A stretch of 7,066 nucleotides of DNA from NCBI GenBank assembly GCA_964512765.1, contig CAZEKF010000031.1:1-7066 (forward strand), in the 5' to 3' direction. Within the stretch, counting starts at the first letter, position 1, and every line of letters starts with the position of its first letter. The position numbers were made by a program, and so were the translations under genes. The notes under the pieces are model-generated. The model made no database searches, was not told where the DNA came from, and saw nothing but the letters and a program-made list of their open reading frames with translations. Shown one piece after another: positions 1-4,634 of the stretch. Source of the DNA: GW2011-AR15 sp964512765. Lineage in GTDB: Archaea > Nanobdellota > Nanobdellia > Woesearchaeales > GW2011-AR15.

Positions 1-50
1 TTTTAAAGTTGAGTTTTAGTTTTATATTTTTTGATAAGAGGCATAGATAA
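1..50 (+). CDS. C-terminal tail of an upstream ORF (partial)
   Basis: The frame starting at base 3 is open from the window edge and ends in TAA at 48-50, giving the tail LKLSFSFIFFDKRHR. Its last base is the A of the ATG at 50, a TAATG junction of the kind used elsewhere in this window (for example 3947-3951). The reading rests on this junction alone. Fifteen codons are too few to identify a family, and open frame by chance is possible. Confidence 0.35.
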   Translation, partial: LKLSFSFIFFDKRHR

Positions 51-565
51 TGAGAATGAAAGGAAAGAAACCAATATTTAATATTGATGATACGTGGAAT
101 TTAGATTCAACTCTATCTCCAATTATTGCTGAAGCACTAAAGAAATACAAAGAAGTTATTATGGATGATAATAACTGTGCAGGATATCCATTACAAGTTG
201 TTGATGATGAAATTGTAGATCCAATACAACAACACTCTCAGCCAGGATTAGTACCTGATGATGAACACGGAGTGGCAAGAGATCCTGATTATAATAAGAT
301 GGAAGATGAATACTTCAAGAAGTGGATTGATGTTATTGATAAAATGATTTATGCTTTTGACTCTGATGAACCTGAAGTACCTGATGGCATCTTTGGTGAG
401 TCTATATTTGGGGAACCAGATGAAGCGGGTAATAGAGAATGGCATATCGATATTAAAGACCAAGATAAATATGATAAACACAGAGCAGATGAAGATCAAC
501 ATTGGAAAGATGTTCAAGAGGGACTAGACTTATTCGCAAAATATTATAGGAATTTATGGTGGTAG
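50..565 (+). CDS. Acidic phage protein of unknown function
   Basis: This encodes a 171-aa cytoplasmic protein with no signal peptide or membrane segment. It is strongly acidic and rich in Asp/Glu, with Trp/Tyr clusters. The N-terminal part (about 10-45) reads like a helical segment after a 'DDTWNLDSTL' motif. The middle (60-85) is a polar linker. The C-terminal half has a helical 'KKWIDVIDKMIYAFDSDEP' stretch and ends in 'EGLDLFAKYYRNLWW'. From memory, the pairing of a W..ildKMI.AF segment with a C-terminal 'LFAKYYxNLW' helix recurs in hypothetical proteins of marine and other tailed phages. I could not search for this, and no function is known to me. The ATG at 50 has AAGAGG at 36-41, 8 bases upstream. 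An in-frame ATG at 56 is the alternative start. The next gene starts one base after the stop, so the two are probably coupled. Confidence 0.85.
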   Translation: MRMKGKKPIFNIDDTWNLDSTLSPIIAEALKKYKEVIMDDNNCAGYPLQVVDDEIVDPIQQHSQPGLVPDDEHGVARDPDYNKMEDEYFKKWIDVIDKMIYAFDSDEPEVPDGIFGESIFGEPDEAGNREWHIDIKDQDKYDKHRADEDQHWKDVQEGLDLFAKYYRNLWW

Positions 566-566
566 A

Positions 567-884
567 ATGATAGTAGCACCTAATACTGATTTAATGAATG
601 TAGCAATATTCTGTGTTAATGAATTAGGCATAGATAAAGATTTAAATATATTCATTAATTTATGCTGTCTAAAGCATGATAAGGCTATGGGGTGGACTTA
701 TGACCTAGACGGAGATGAAATAGATGTAGAATTAGATGAGAGCCTTTCTAAACCTACTATGCTACTTACTCTATGTCACGAAATGGTGCACGTTAAACAA
801 TATTCAGAAGATCGGGAAGCAGATGAACAAGAAGCACTAAAACTTGAGGAGATTTTGTATAATAAATACAGGAATAAGGTATGA
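567..884 (+). CDS. Small HExxH zinc metallopeptidase-like protein
   Basis: This 105-aa protein carries the zinc-peptidase signature HEMVH at residues 71-75, preceded by a hydrophobic helix (MLLTLC) as usual for the active-site helix. Two His and the Glu would bind zinc and activate water. The following 'EDREADEQEA' (81-90) supplies candidate third zinc ligands (E84, D86 or E87). The spacing recalls SprT-like and ImmA/IrrE-like minimal peptidases, in which an acidic residue a short way after HExxH completes the site. The N-terminal half (1-60) is probably the small beta sheet of such a fold. It lacks a signal peptide, so it would act in the cytoplasm. It starts one base after the preceding stop, and its TGA overlaps the next ATG (ATGA, 881-884). 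The substrate is unknown, and activity is inferred from the motif only. Confidence 0.75.
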   Translation: MIVAPNTDLMNVAIFCVNELGIDKDLNIFINLCCLKHDKAMGWTYDLDGDEIDVELDESLSKPTMLLTLCHEMVHVKQYSEDREADEQEALKLEEILYNKYRNKV

Positions 885-1543
885 AAAACTATGTAGTATG
901 TGTAAACTTCGGAGATAAGTACGGAACAGAGTATGTTAGAAATTTATATGAAATGGTAAAGGAAAACTGTACTATTCCGTATGAGTTTATATGTATTACA
1001 GATAATATTGAAAAGTGGGAAGGTAATACTTTTATACCGAAAGAAACTTTTAATGGATGGTGGAATAAACTACATTTGTACCGAAAAGACTTACCTATGA
1101 AGGGTAATATAATGTATTTTGACCTAGATGTAGTAATTACTAATAATATTGATAAACTATTTTCTTTTGAACCAGATAAGTGGTGTACATTGAATGACTT
1201 TATTCGTAAAAGACGCACAATGATACCGGAGGATATGTATAATAGTTCTGTTGTTAGATTTAAAACAGGCGAGCTATCTTATGTATGGGAAAAGTTTATA
1301 GAGAATCCAACTAAGAATAGTAAGACTCCTTGCGGGGATCAAGCATTCCTGCATAAACATACAATTAACGAGAATCCCGCAACATTCTTTCCAGATAAAT
1401 GGATAAGAAGTTATAGATGGGATATTAAAGAAAATGGAATAGAAGAGGAGACTTGTGTGGCTATATTCCACGGAGTACCTAATCCAACTGATAAAGTAGT
1501 ATTGGAGAAAGAAGAATGGGTAAAAAAAGCACTGCATTTGTAA
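881..1543 (+). CDS. GT-A fold glycosyltransferase (DxD motif)
   Basis: The 220-aa product looks like a retaining GT-A glycosyltransferase of the GT8-like kind, which moves a sugar from a nucleotide sugar to an acceptor using a metal bound by DxD. The N-terminus (YVVCVNFGDKYGTEYVRNLY, 4-23) matches the first beta strand and nucleotide-binding helix. 'WNKLHLYR' (61-68) precedes 'IMYFDLDVVI' (77-86), where DLD at 81-83 is the metal-binding motif. 'CGDQAFL' (151-157) and 'IFHG' (195-198) fit the later acceptor and second metal-ligand motifs of this fold. The length is short for the family but complete. It overlaps the previous gene by 4 bases and the next by 28, and two nucleotide-sugar-like proteins follow, which suggests a shared glycan task. 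The run GTA AAA AAA at 1520-1528 near its end is a possible -1 frameshift site. The acceptor (phage DNA, virion or host surface) is unknown. Confidence 0.8.
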   Translation: MKNYVVCVNFGDKYGTEYVRNLYEMVKENCTIPYEFICITDNIEKWEGNTFIPKETFNGWWNKLHLYRKDLPMKGNIMYFDLDVVITNNIDKLFSFEPDKWCTLNDFIRKRRTMIPEDMYNSSVVRFKTGELSYVWEKFIENPTKNSKTPCGDQAFLHKHTINENPATFFPDKWIRSYRWDIKENGIEEETCVAIFHGVPNPTDKVVLEKEEWVKKALHL

Positions 1544-2136
1544 TTGGAAATGGAACAAGTAGGCTACGTTTTAATTTAGAAGGATTAAAAGAGTATGGAA
1601 AAACCTATGCGTGTAATGCTATTTATAGGGATTTTATACCTGATCAATTATTTGCTGTAGATAGTAAAATGATAAAAGAGTTTTCATTAAATGAAGTATA
1701 TAAGAAAACTGAAATTTGGGTTAATGATAGTAATGCTGCGAATGTAGAACACAAAGAGGGGTTAAACTTTCTAACTGGAGAATTGAAAAAGGGTACTGGA
1801 TGTGGGTTTACTGCCCTGCTAAAAGCTCTACAAGATGGAAATTCTACTATCTATATGATAGGGTATGACTTACACCCTATAGATGAAAGACCTTATCAAT
1901 ATTTCAATAATGTTTATGCAAATACAGAGGGATACAAAGGGGATAGAGATACTCCTCCTAGTAATGATAGATACATACCTAAATTATGTAGAATACTAAA
2001 TGATCATCCTGAAGTTAAGTTTATACGAGCGTACGATATAGAAACGGCTTATATTCCTGATGAGTGGATAAGCCCTAAAAATATTACGCATATATCTAAC
2101 GTAGAATTAGCAGAGGAATTAAATGTCCAGAGTTAA
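1516..2136 (+). CDS. GNGTS-motif protein, GT42/DUF115-like
   Basis: This 206-aa protein begins with a Rossmann-type strand and loop, 'AFVIGNGTSR' (7-16). 'YACNAIYRDFIPD' (31-43) and 'GTGCGFTALLKAL' (93-105) follow, then 'TIYMIGYDLHP' (111-121). This order (GNGPS loop, xCNxxY, SG-type helix, IYLIGxD) is that of GT42 sialyltransferases such as Campylobacter Cst-II and of DUF115/MptE-like proteins. There the GNGPS loop and the Asn of CN contact the nucleotide. It is therefore likely to bind a nucleotide or nucleotide sugar, but the enzymatic reaction cannot be read from sequence. The start at 1516 has GGAGA at 1504-1508, 7 bases upstream, and overlaps the glycosyltransferase by 28 bases. A second GNG-loop protein follows and overlaps it by 14 bases. 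The C-terminal 'DTPPSNDRYIPKLCRIL' region may form the acceptor side. Confidence 0.75.
   Translation: MGKKSTAFVIGNGTSRLRFNLEGLKEYGKTYACNAIYRDFIPDQLFAVDSKMIKEFSLNEVYKKTEIWVNDSNAANVEHKEGLNFLTGELKKGTGCGFTALLKALQDGNSTIYMIGYDLHPIDERPYQYFNNVYANTEGYKGDRDTPPSNDRYIPKLCRILNDHPEVKFIRAYDIETAYIPDEWISPKNITHISNVELAEELNVQS
1522..1528 (+). other. Possible -1 slippery heptamer A AAA AAA
   Basis: Seven A's lie in the frame GTA AAA AAA of the glycosyltransferase at its codons 214-216. The 1516 ORF is in the -1 frame here. A one-base slip would continue as AGC ACT and so on, joining 216 residues of the glycosyltransferase to residues 5-206 of the GNGTS protein (418 aa). GGAGA at 1504-1508 lies 13 bases upstream, near the position of the SD stimulator in dnaX-type frameshifting. 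Only a weak stem (CATTT 1535-1539 with AAATG downstream) is visible. The simpler reading is an ordinary start overlap with Lys codons. Confidence 0.25.
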
Positions 2137-2707
2137 AAAAGTACATATATTAGGAAACGGACCCAGTATTAATAAATTCCCTTTAGATACTGACGGAGTA
2201 AGAATTGGTACAAACTTCTCTGACGCTAAACTAAAGCCAGTTTGGACATTTATAAATGACCGAGTCCCTTTAGACAAAGTATTAAGTAAAGAAGTAGTAT
2301 TAGAGTATCCAATTATTATATCTACTAGAGCTTCTGAGAAATCAGACTTATTTACAAAAGACTATGATAAAACTATTATCAAGTTCATTATAGATTTTAT
2401 TAAATATCCAGAGTTACACCCTACCTTAGGGTTAAATTCAGCTCAAATGGCTACTTACGTAGCTATTAAGCAATTTCAACCTAATGAGGTACATTTATGG
2501 GGGTGTGATTCGCTATGGAAAGATGACATATCTTCTAGTACTGACTTAATAATACCTAAGGCTCCGAATAAGGGTATAAATGAACTATGGGTATCTCAAT
2601 GGGATAAACTTATTTCAGAATACCCTAAGATAAGTTTTTATCTGCATAGTGAGGGGGAATCTTCATTAGCAGAGCAAGAAAACTTAAATATACAAAGCAT
2701 TCAATAA
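2123..2707 (+). CDS. GNGPS-motif protein, DUF115/GT42-like
   Basis: This 194-aa protein again opens with 'VHILGNGPSINKFP' (7-20), the nucleotide-binding loop seen in the preceding gene. 'IGTNFSDA' (28-35) holds an Asn in the position of the CN motif. 'LGLNSAQMATYVAIKQF' (102-118) and 'EVHLWGCDSLW' (122-132) match the later helix and the IYLIGxD strand. It is probably a diverged partner or distant paralogue of the 1516 product. The two share motif order but little other identity. A role in nucleotide-sugar use or glycosyl transfer is inferred, not shown. The start has AGAGGAA at 2112-2118 just upstream and overlaps the previous stop by 14 bases. The module ends here: 214 non-coding bases with a promoter follow. 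No convincing intrinsic terminator is visible between 2708 and the promoter. Confidence 0.75.
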   Translation: MSRVKKVHILGNGPSINKFPLDTDGVRIGTNFSDAKLKPVWTFINDRVPLDKVLSKEVVLEYPIIISTRASEKSDLFTKDYDKTIIKFIIDFIKYPELHPTLGLNSAQMATYVAIKQFQPNEVHLWGCDSLWKDDISSSTDLIIPKAPNKGINELWVSQWDKLISEYPKISFYLHSEGESSLAEQENLNIQSIQ

Positions 2708-2737
2708 GCTTAATAATAGAACGAATTAAAAATATAT

Positions 2738-2766
2738 TTGACAAAAATGCTCAAGTATGGTATAAT
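2738..2766 (+). promoter_or_regulatory. Promoter P1, consensus sigma70
   Basis: TTGACA (2738-2743) and TATAAT (2761-2766) are both perfect and are separated by exactly 17 bp. TGG directly before the -10 box (2758-2760) makes it an extended -10 promoter. A/T tracts upstream (2725-2737) could act as an UP element. Transcription should start near 2773, about 149 bases before the ATG at 2922. The bases after the -10 box (ATACATATTAAAAA, then TTGAAAAATAA) recur at P2. Confidence 0.92.
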
Positions 2767-2772
2767 ATACAT

Positions 2773-2921
2773 ATTAAAAAGTTGAAAAATAATTAAAAAA
2801 TCCTAACCAGAATTCCCAAAACTATACTAACGGAAAGGAGTAGTATAGTCAAGGAGGAGTGGATCGACCTCTTAAATCAAACGACCATTTTAAATAACAA
2901 GACAACTTTAAGGAGTTAATT
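2773..2921 (+). promoter_or_regulatory. Long structured 5' leader of the secreted protein gene
   Basis: The leader holds a perfect 9-bp stem, ACTATACTA (2821-2829) with TAGTATAGT (2841-2849), whose 11-base loop carries AAAGGAG. An AGGAGG (2852-2857) then follows. CCTCTT (2868-2873) can pair with it (6 bp, one G-U). The overlapping CCTCTTAAA (2868-2876) can instead pair with TTTAAGGAG (2907-2915), the SD of the next gene. The two pairings share bases and exclude each other, the layout of a translational on/off switch. Neither of the first two SD-like sequences has an ATG at a usable distance. Other promoters here have leaders of only about 35 and 61 bases. No known riboswitch class is recognised; the switch is an inference from complementarity. 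Confidence 0.5.
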
Positions 2922-3197
2922 ATGAAAAAACTAATGATTATAGCAACACTTTTACTAACTTTCGGCTCAGCACAGGCTTTCTTCAATAATGATGATATGC
3001 CGTGGAATAATGACCGATACAACGGATACAAGGATAACGGTATTTTTGCGTACAATTCGTATGATTACTTTGATCCTCGTTGGTTCTCTACAGAGTTCAC
3101 TAATATGATTAATGAAGTAGATGAAGACGGCGACTTATTCGGTAGTAAATACCAATCTCAACCTCAGTACGGCTTGGCTCCAGTAGCGAGAAACTAA
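2922..3197 (+). CDS. Secreted Asn/Asp/aromatic-rich protein, sulfur-globule-like
   Basis: The 91-aa product has a clear Sec signal peptide: MKK, a hydrophobic core at 4-14, and likely cleavage after AQA at 17-19. The mature 72 residues are rich in Asn (10), Asp (9), Tyr (7) and Phe (7), with two Trp and no Cys. The order is 'WNNDRYNGY', 'GIFAYNSYDYFDPRWF', an acidic helix-like 'FTNMINEVDEDGD' and a 'QPQYGLAPVA' tail. This composition and the order signal peptide, N/Y/W/G-rich body, APVA-type end recall the small sulfur globule envelope proteins of sulfur-oxidizing gammaproteobacteria. I know this only by general resemblance and rate it a hypothesis. It would act in the periplasm or outside the cell. 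It is a stand-alone unit with its own strong promoter, long leader, SD AAGGAG (2910-2915) and terminator (3211-3234), which implies high expression. Alternatives are a virion-associated or superinfection-blocking secreted protein. Confidence 0.85.
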   Translation: MKKLMIIATLLLTFGSAQAFFNNDDMPWNNDRYNGYKDNGIFAYNSYDYFDPRWFSTEFTNMINEVDEDGDLFGSKYQSQPQYGLAPVARN

Positions 3198-3210
3198 AAC
3201 TGAAAAGAAG

Positions 3211-3234
3211 AAAGGGGCTTAAATGCCCCTTTTT
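3211..3234 (+). terminator. Intrinsic terminator T1
   Basis: AAAGGGGC (3211-3218) and GCCCCTTT (3225-3232) form an 8-bp stem with a 6-base loop, and the run of five T's at 3230-3234 follows the GC part. It sits 13 bases after the stop of the secreted-protein gene and ends the P1 unit. The small genes downstream must be read by readthrough or by an unseen promoter. Confidence 0.9.
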
Positions 3235-3248
3235 ATATGGAGAAACTA

Positions 3249-3344
3249 ATGAAATTGAAAGAAAATTTACAAGCACTTTATGCAATGTGGTTAATGAACT
3301 GTCCTACACCAAGACTATATAGGAAATATATTAAAAAGAATTAA
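3249..3344 (+). CDS. 31-aa basic micropeptide
   Basis: ATG at 3249 with GGAGA (3239-3243) upstream opens a 31-codon frame (MKLKENLQAL...YRKYIKKN) ending in TAA at 3342-3344. It is basic, has an amphipathic helix-like first half (LQALYAMWLMN), a CPTP turn and a Lys-rich tail. No family is recognised. Support comes from the good SD, the position just after T1, and the next gene starting two bases later (3346). Its small size keeps the call tentative. The helix with flanking Lys could bind membrane or a host protein, but nothing shows this. Confidence 0.55.
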   Translation: MKLKENLQALYAMWLMNCPTPRLYRKYIKKN

Positions 3345-3345
3345 A

Positions 3346-3462
3346 ATGGAACTAAGAGACTTGTTACTAATCTTTATTATGGGGTTAGGTATTTGGCTGG
3401 CTTACCTTTGTGGTCAGGATACAAAATGTTTAAAGGATAAACACCCATGCAAAAAGCAATAA
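3346..3462 (+). CDS. 38-aa single-span membrane peptide
   Basis: The frame encodes 38 residues with one transmembrane helix (about 6-22, LLLIFIMGLGIWLAYLC) after a short charged start (MELRD). A hydrophilic, Lys-rich tail with Cys at 22, 28 and 35 follows (CGQDTKCLKDKHPCKKQ). It starts two bases after the previous stop. Its own stop lies 16 bases inside the next gene, so the three are likely coupled. The SD is weak (an A-rich stretch with no good GGAG), so it may depend on reinitiation. Membrane peptides of this size in phage early regions include holin-like, superinfection exclusion and anti-host proteins. None can be assigned here. Confidence 0.55.
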   Translation: MELRDLLLIFIMGLGIWLAYLCGQDTKCLKDKHPCKKQ

Positions 3463-3767
3463 TATCAATATTATTAGTATTATCAATAAATAGCTATGCT
3501 AATGATATTTATGCCGTACCTGTAAAAGATGGCGTTATTACTATGGATGTAGTGAAAAACGACGGTATAAAAGGCGGAAGAACTTGGCTTTGTAAATCTT
3601 TAAGAGAGTGCTACATAAAGGTTTTAGAGGCAGAAGAAAGAGGGGCTACACAATACTGTGAATCTATTACTTTAAAGAGGGATGGAAAAGTAGTGTGGAG
3701 AAGAGATTATAATGATCAATATTGGGGGGAACTTCAAAGGTTAAAAAAGTATGGATGGTACAAGTGA
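3447..3767 (+). CDS. Small exported protein of unknown function
   Basis: This 106-aa protein has a Sec signal peptide (MQKAIISILLVLSINSYA, cleavage probably after residue 18), so it should be periplasmic. The mature part has three Cys (49, 55, 71). An odd number allows one disulfide plus a free thiol or a partner bond. It also has a basic, Trp/Tyr-rich end ('WRRDYNDQYWGELQRLKKYGWYK'). No lipobox or known domain is seen. It overlaps the 38-aa membrane gene by 16 bases, and its TGA overlaps the GTG of the next ORF (3764-3767). Codons 99-101 are TTA AAA AAG, which contain the classic slippery heptamer. A -1 slip would replace the last five residues by 66 residues of the next frame, so the gene may yield two products. 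Confidence 0.75.
   Translation: MQKAIISILLVLSINSYANDIYAVPVKDGVITMDVVKNDGIKGGRTWLCKSLRECYIKVLEAEERGATQYCESITLKRDGKVVWRRDYNDQYWGELQRLKKYGWYK
3743..3749 (+). other. Candidate -1 frameshift site A AAA AAG
   Basis: A AAA AAG is the efficient slippery heptamer of E. coli dnaX. It lies in the correct phase of the 3447 gene (TTA AAA AAG, codons 99-101), five codons before its stop. The open frame running to 3949 is the -1 frame at this point. Slippage would read on as GTA TGG ATG and give a 167-aa fusion. GGGGGGA (3724-3730) lies 12 bases upstream, and AAAGG is at 3736-3740. These G-rich elements could act like the dnaX SD stimulator. No strong downstream stem is evident. The downstream ORF lacks a well-placed ATG and SD of its own, which fits the idea. 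Confidence 0.4.
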
Positions 3768-3949
3768 AAACACCTAGAGAACGAAAATTAGAAGAAGAAT
3801 ACCAAATTCTAGAGAAAGCTTACCACGAGCTAAAAGATAGGTATGACCAGTTATGTAGTAAGATAAAGAATACTGCTAATGATAAAAGAAACGCGGATAA
3901 TTATTCGCTTTATAATTATGGAAGGGATAGAGGAGGTCCTTGGAACTAA
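3764..3949 (+). CDS. Coiled-coil small protein
   Basis: From GTG at 3764 the product has 61 residues: a charged start (MKTPRERK), then a long heptad-like helix (LEEEYQILEKAYHELKDRYDQLCSKI, about 9-34). A polar Asn/Tyr/Gly-rich tail ends in GGPWN. It is likely an oligomerising cytoplasmic protein or domain. GTG overlaps the TGA of the previous gene (GTGA), a common coupling junction. Other in-frame starts are ATG at 3755 and TTG at 3722, but none has a well-spaced SD. It may instead be expressed as the C-terminal part of a -1 frameshift product of the 3447 gene, which would place the coiled coil outside the membrane. AGGAGG near its end (3931-3936) serves the next gene. No family is recognised. 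Confidence 0.6.
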   Translation: MKTPRERKLEEEYQILEKAYHELKDRYDQLCSKIKNTANDKRNADNYSLYNYGRDRGGPWN

Positions 3950-4071
3950 TGTTTGAAATATTATTTGGTTTGGCAATTATATGGGTTGCTTGGTTAATAG
4001 CATCAATTATGGATATAGGAATACGAAAAAATGAAAATGCACAGCGAAGAAGAATGCAAGGTAAAACTTAG
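3949..4071 (+). CDS. 40-aa single-span membrane peptide
   Basis: ATG at 3949 shares its A with the previous TAA (TAATG), and a strong AGGAGG lies at 3931-3936. The 40-residue product has one transmembrane helix (about 3-21, EILFGLAIIWVAWLIASIM) and a basic, polar C-terminus (RKNENAQRRRMQGKT). By the positive-inside rule the tail should stay in the cytoplasm. The last 41 bases overlap the next gene. It is a plausible holin-like or membrane-anchored early protein, but nothing beyond topology can be said. Confidence 0.6.
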   Translation: MFEILFGLAIIWVAWLIASIMDIGIRKNENAQRRRMQGKT

Positions 4072-4207
4072 AGGCATCAAAATGCTAAGCGAACAACTTA
4101 TGCGTAGAAACAAAGATGACAATATGGACAACTATGCTTTGTCTGAGTCTATTACTATTATGTGTGAGGAGTTATTAAGGGAGTTTCCAAGTGACAATGA
4201 AAACTGA
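4031..4207 (+). CDS. 58-aa small hypothetical protein
   Basis: The ATG at 4031 (an alternative start, M3, is at 4037) lies inside the preceding gene in another frame, with AGGA at 4017-4020 upstream. The product is 58 aa, helical and amphipathic, with Cys at 9 and 45: 'SEEECKVKLRGIKMLSEQLM' then 'ALSESITIMCEELLREF'. It probably forms two helices. No transmembrane segment or family is recognised. The 41-base overlap upstream is the largest in the cluster, so the start could be the later in-frame ATG at 4082 (M18), which would leave a 41-aa protein and no overlap. The stop at 4205-4207 lies inside the next gene. Confidence 0.55.
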   Translation: MKMHSEEECKVKLRGIKMLSEQLMRRNKDDNMDNYALSESITIMCEELLREFPSDNEN

Positions 4208-4343
4208 ACAAAATTCAGAAGTATATGAAGAAATCGTTGGTAGTGGTAAGTCTCTGCTACAATTGTACATTCAAGTATTGGATGAAAATAAAAAACTAAA
4301 AGAAGTAGTAGCTGCTGCTATTTCTGCTCATAACAAGATATGA
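4191..4343 (+). CDS. 50-aa helical hypothetical protein
   Basis: GTG at 4191 has AAGGGAG (4177-4183) at the ideal 7-base spacing, so I prefer it over ATG at 4197 (48 aa). The protein is mostly helical: 'EVYEEIVGSGKSLLQLYIQVLDENKKLKEVVAAAISAHNKI' in sense, with heptad-like leucines at the middle. 'GSGKS' at 17-21 (numbered from the GTG) looks like a fragment of a Walker A motif, but a P-loop needs a preceding beta strand and Gxxxx spacing, and a 50-aa protein cannot hold an NTPase domain. Its TGA overlaps the next ATG (ATGA, 4340-4343), so it is coupled to the 4340 gene. Confidence 0.6.
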   Translation: MTMKTEQNSEVYEEIVGSGKSLLQLYIQVLDENKKLKEVVAAAISAHNKI

Positions 4344-4525
4344 AAACCTGGGCAAACTTAGATGTGGATGAAAAGCTAGAATACTATGAATGGGTCAATC
4401 GACTTATTGAGATAGGGTGTTTGCCCCAACTATCATTAGAAGAAATAGAAAGAAAAGTCCGAAGAATGCATTATGCAGATACCAGTCCTACCTATACAGG
4501 ATTTACAGATTGGGAAAACATATAA
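4340..4525 (+). CDS. 61-aa hypothetical protein
   Basis: The product (61 aa) begins 'MKTWANLDVDEKLEYYEWVNRLIEIG', a helix-rich acidic segment. A second short helix (LSLEEIERKVRRMHYADT) and a polar tail ending in TDWENI follow. The two-helix core resembles small adaptor or inhibitor-size proteins, but no family is recognised. It is the last gene of the packed cluster 3249-4525 and starts in an ATGA overlap. No intrinsic terminator is evident after it (4526-4575), so transcription may run on into the P2 region. Confidence 0.65.
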   Translation: MKTWANLDVDEKLEYYEWVNRLIEIGCLPQLSLEEIERKVRRMHYADTSPTYTGFTDWENI

Positions 4526-4573
4526 CCAGAAAAAACGACCTTGCGCCGACCAACAAGATTTCAGATTATTAAA

Positions 4574-4592
4574 AATGTTACATGTAAGCATT
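4574..4592. promoter_or_regulatory. Inverted repeat upstream of P2, possible operator
   Basis: TTACATGTAA (4578-4587) is a perfect 10-bp palindrome. It is flanked by AATG (4574-4577) and, after one extra G, CATT (4589-4592), which extends the symmetry with a one-base bulge. It ends 13 bases before the -35 box of P2, where an activator or repressor dimer could sit. AT richness makes short palindromes common, so this is tentative. Confidence 0.3.
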
Positions 4593-4605
4593 AAAAAAAT
4601 AATTC

Positions 4606-4634
4606 TTGACATTTTATCAAAAATTAAGTATAAT
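4606..4634 (+). promoter_or_regulatory. Promoter P2, consensus sigma70
   Basis: Perfect TTGACA (4606-4611) and TATAAT (4629-4634) boxes lie 17 bp apart. The upstream A-tract (4593-4599) could be an UP element. The 16 bases ending in the -35 box (4596-4611) are identical to those at P3 (5193-5208). The bases after the -10 box match P1 over about 31 bases with one missing base. Transcription should start near 4641, 35 bases before the ATG at 4676. Confidence 0.92.

Noticed and set aside
248..1558. Long antisense frames at 248-517, 889-1218 and 1274-1558.
   Set aside because: They lie wholly or almost wholly opposite well-supported coding genes, lack SDs, and arise from AT-rich codon composition.
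2849..3055. Antisense frame opposite the P1 leader and secreted-protein gene.
   Set aside because: No promoter or SD on the minus strand, and the region is explained by the + strand leader and gene.
3722..3763. TTG at 3722 as the start of the coiled-coil gene.
   Set aside because: No SD precedes it and it would overlap the exported gene by 46 bases. A coupled start at 3755/3764 or frameshift entry fits better.
4191..4343. Walker A motif (GSGKS) in the 50-aa protein.
   Set aside because: The protein is too short and lacks the Gly/strand context and Walker B of a P-loop NTPase.
4526..4600. A tRNA or terminator in the gap after the 4340 gene.
   Set aside because: No cloverleaf arms, no CCA end, and no GC hairpin followed by T's could be found.
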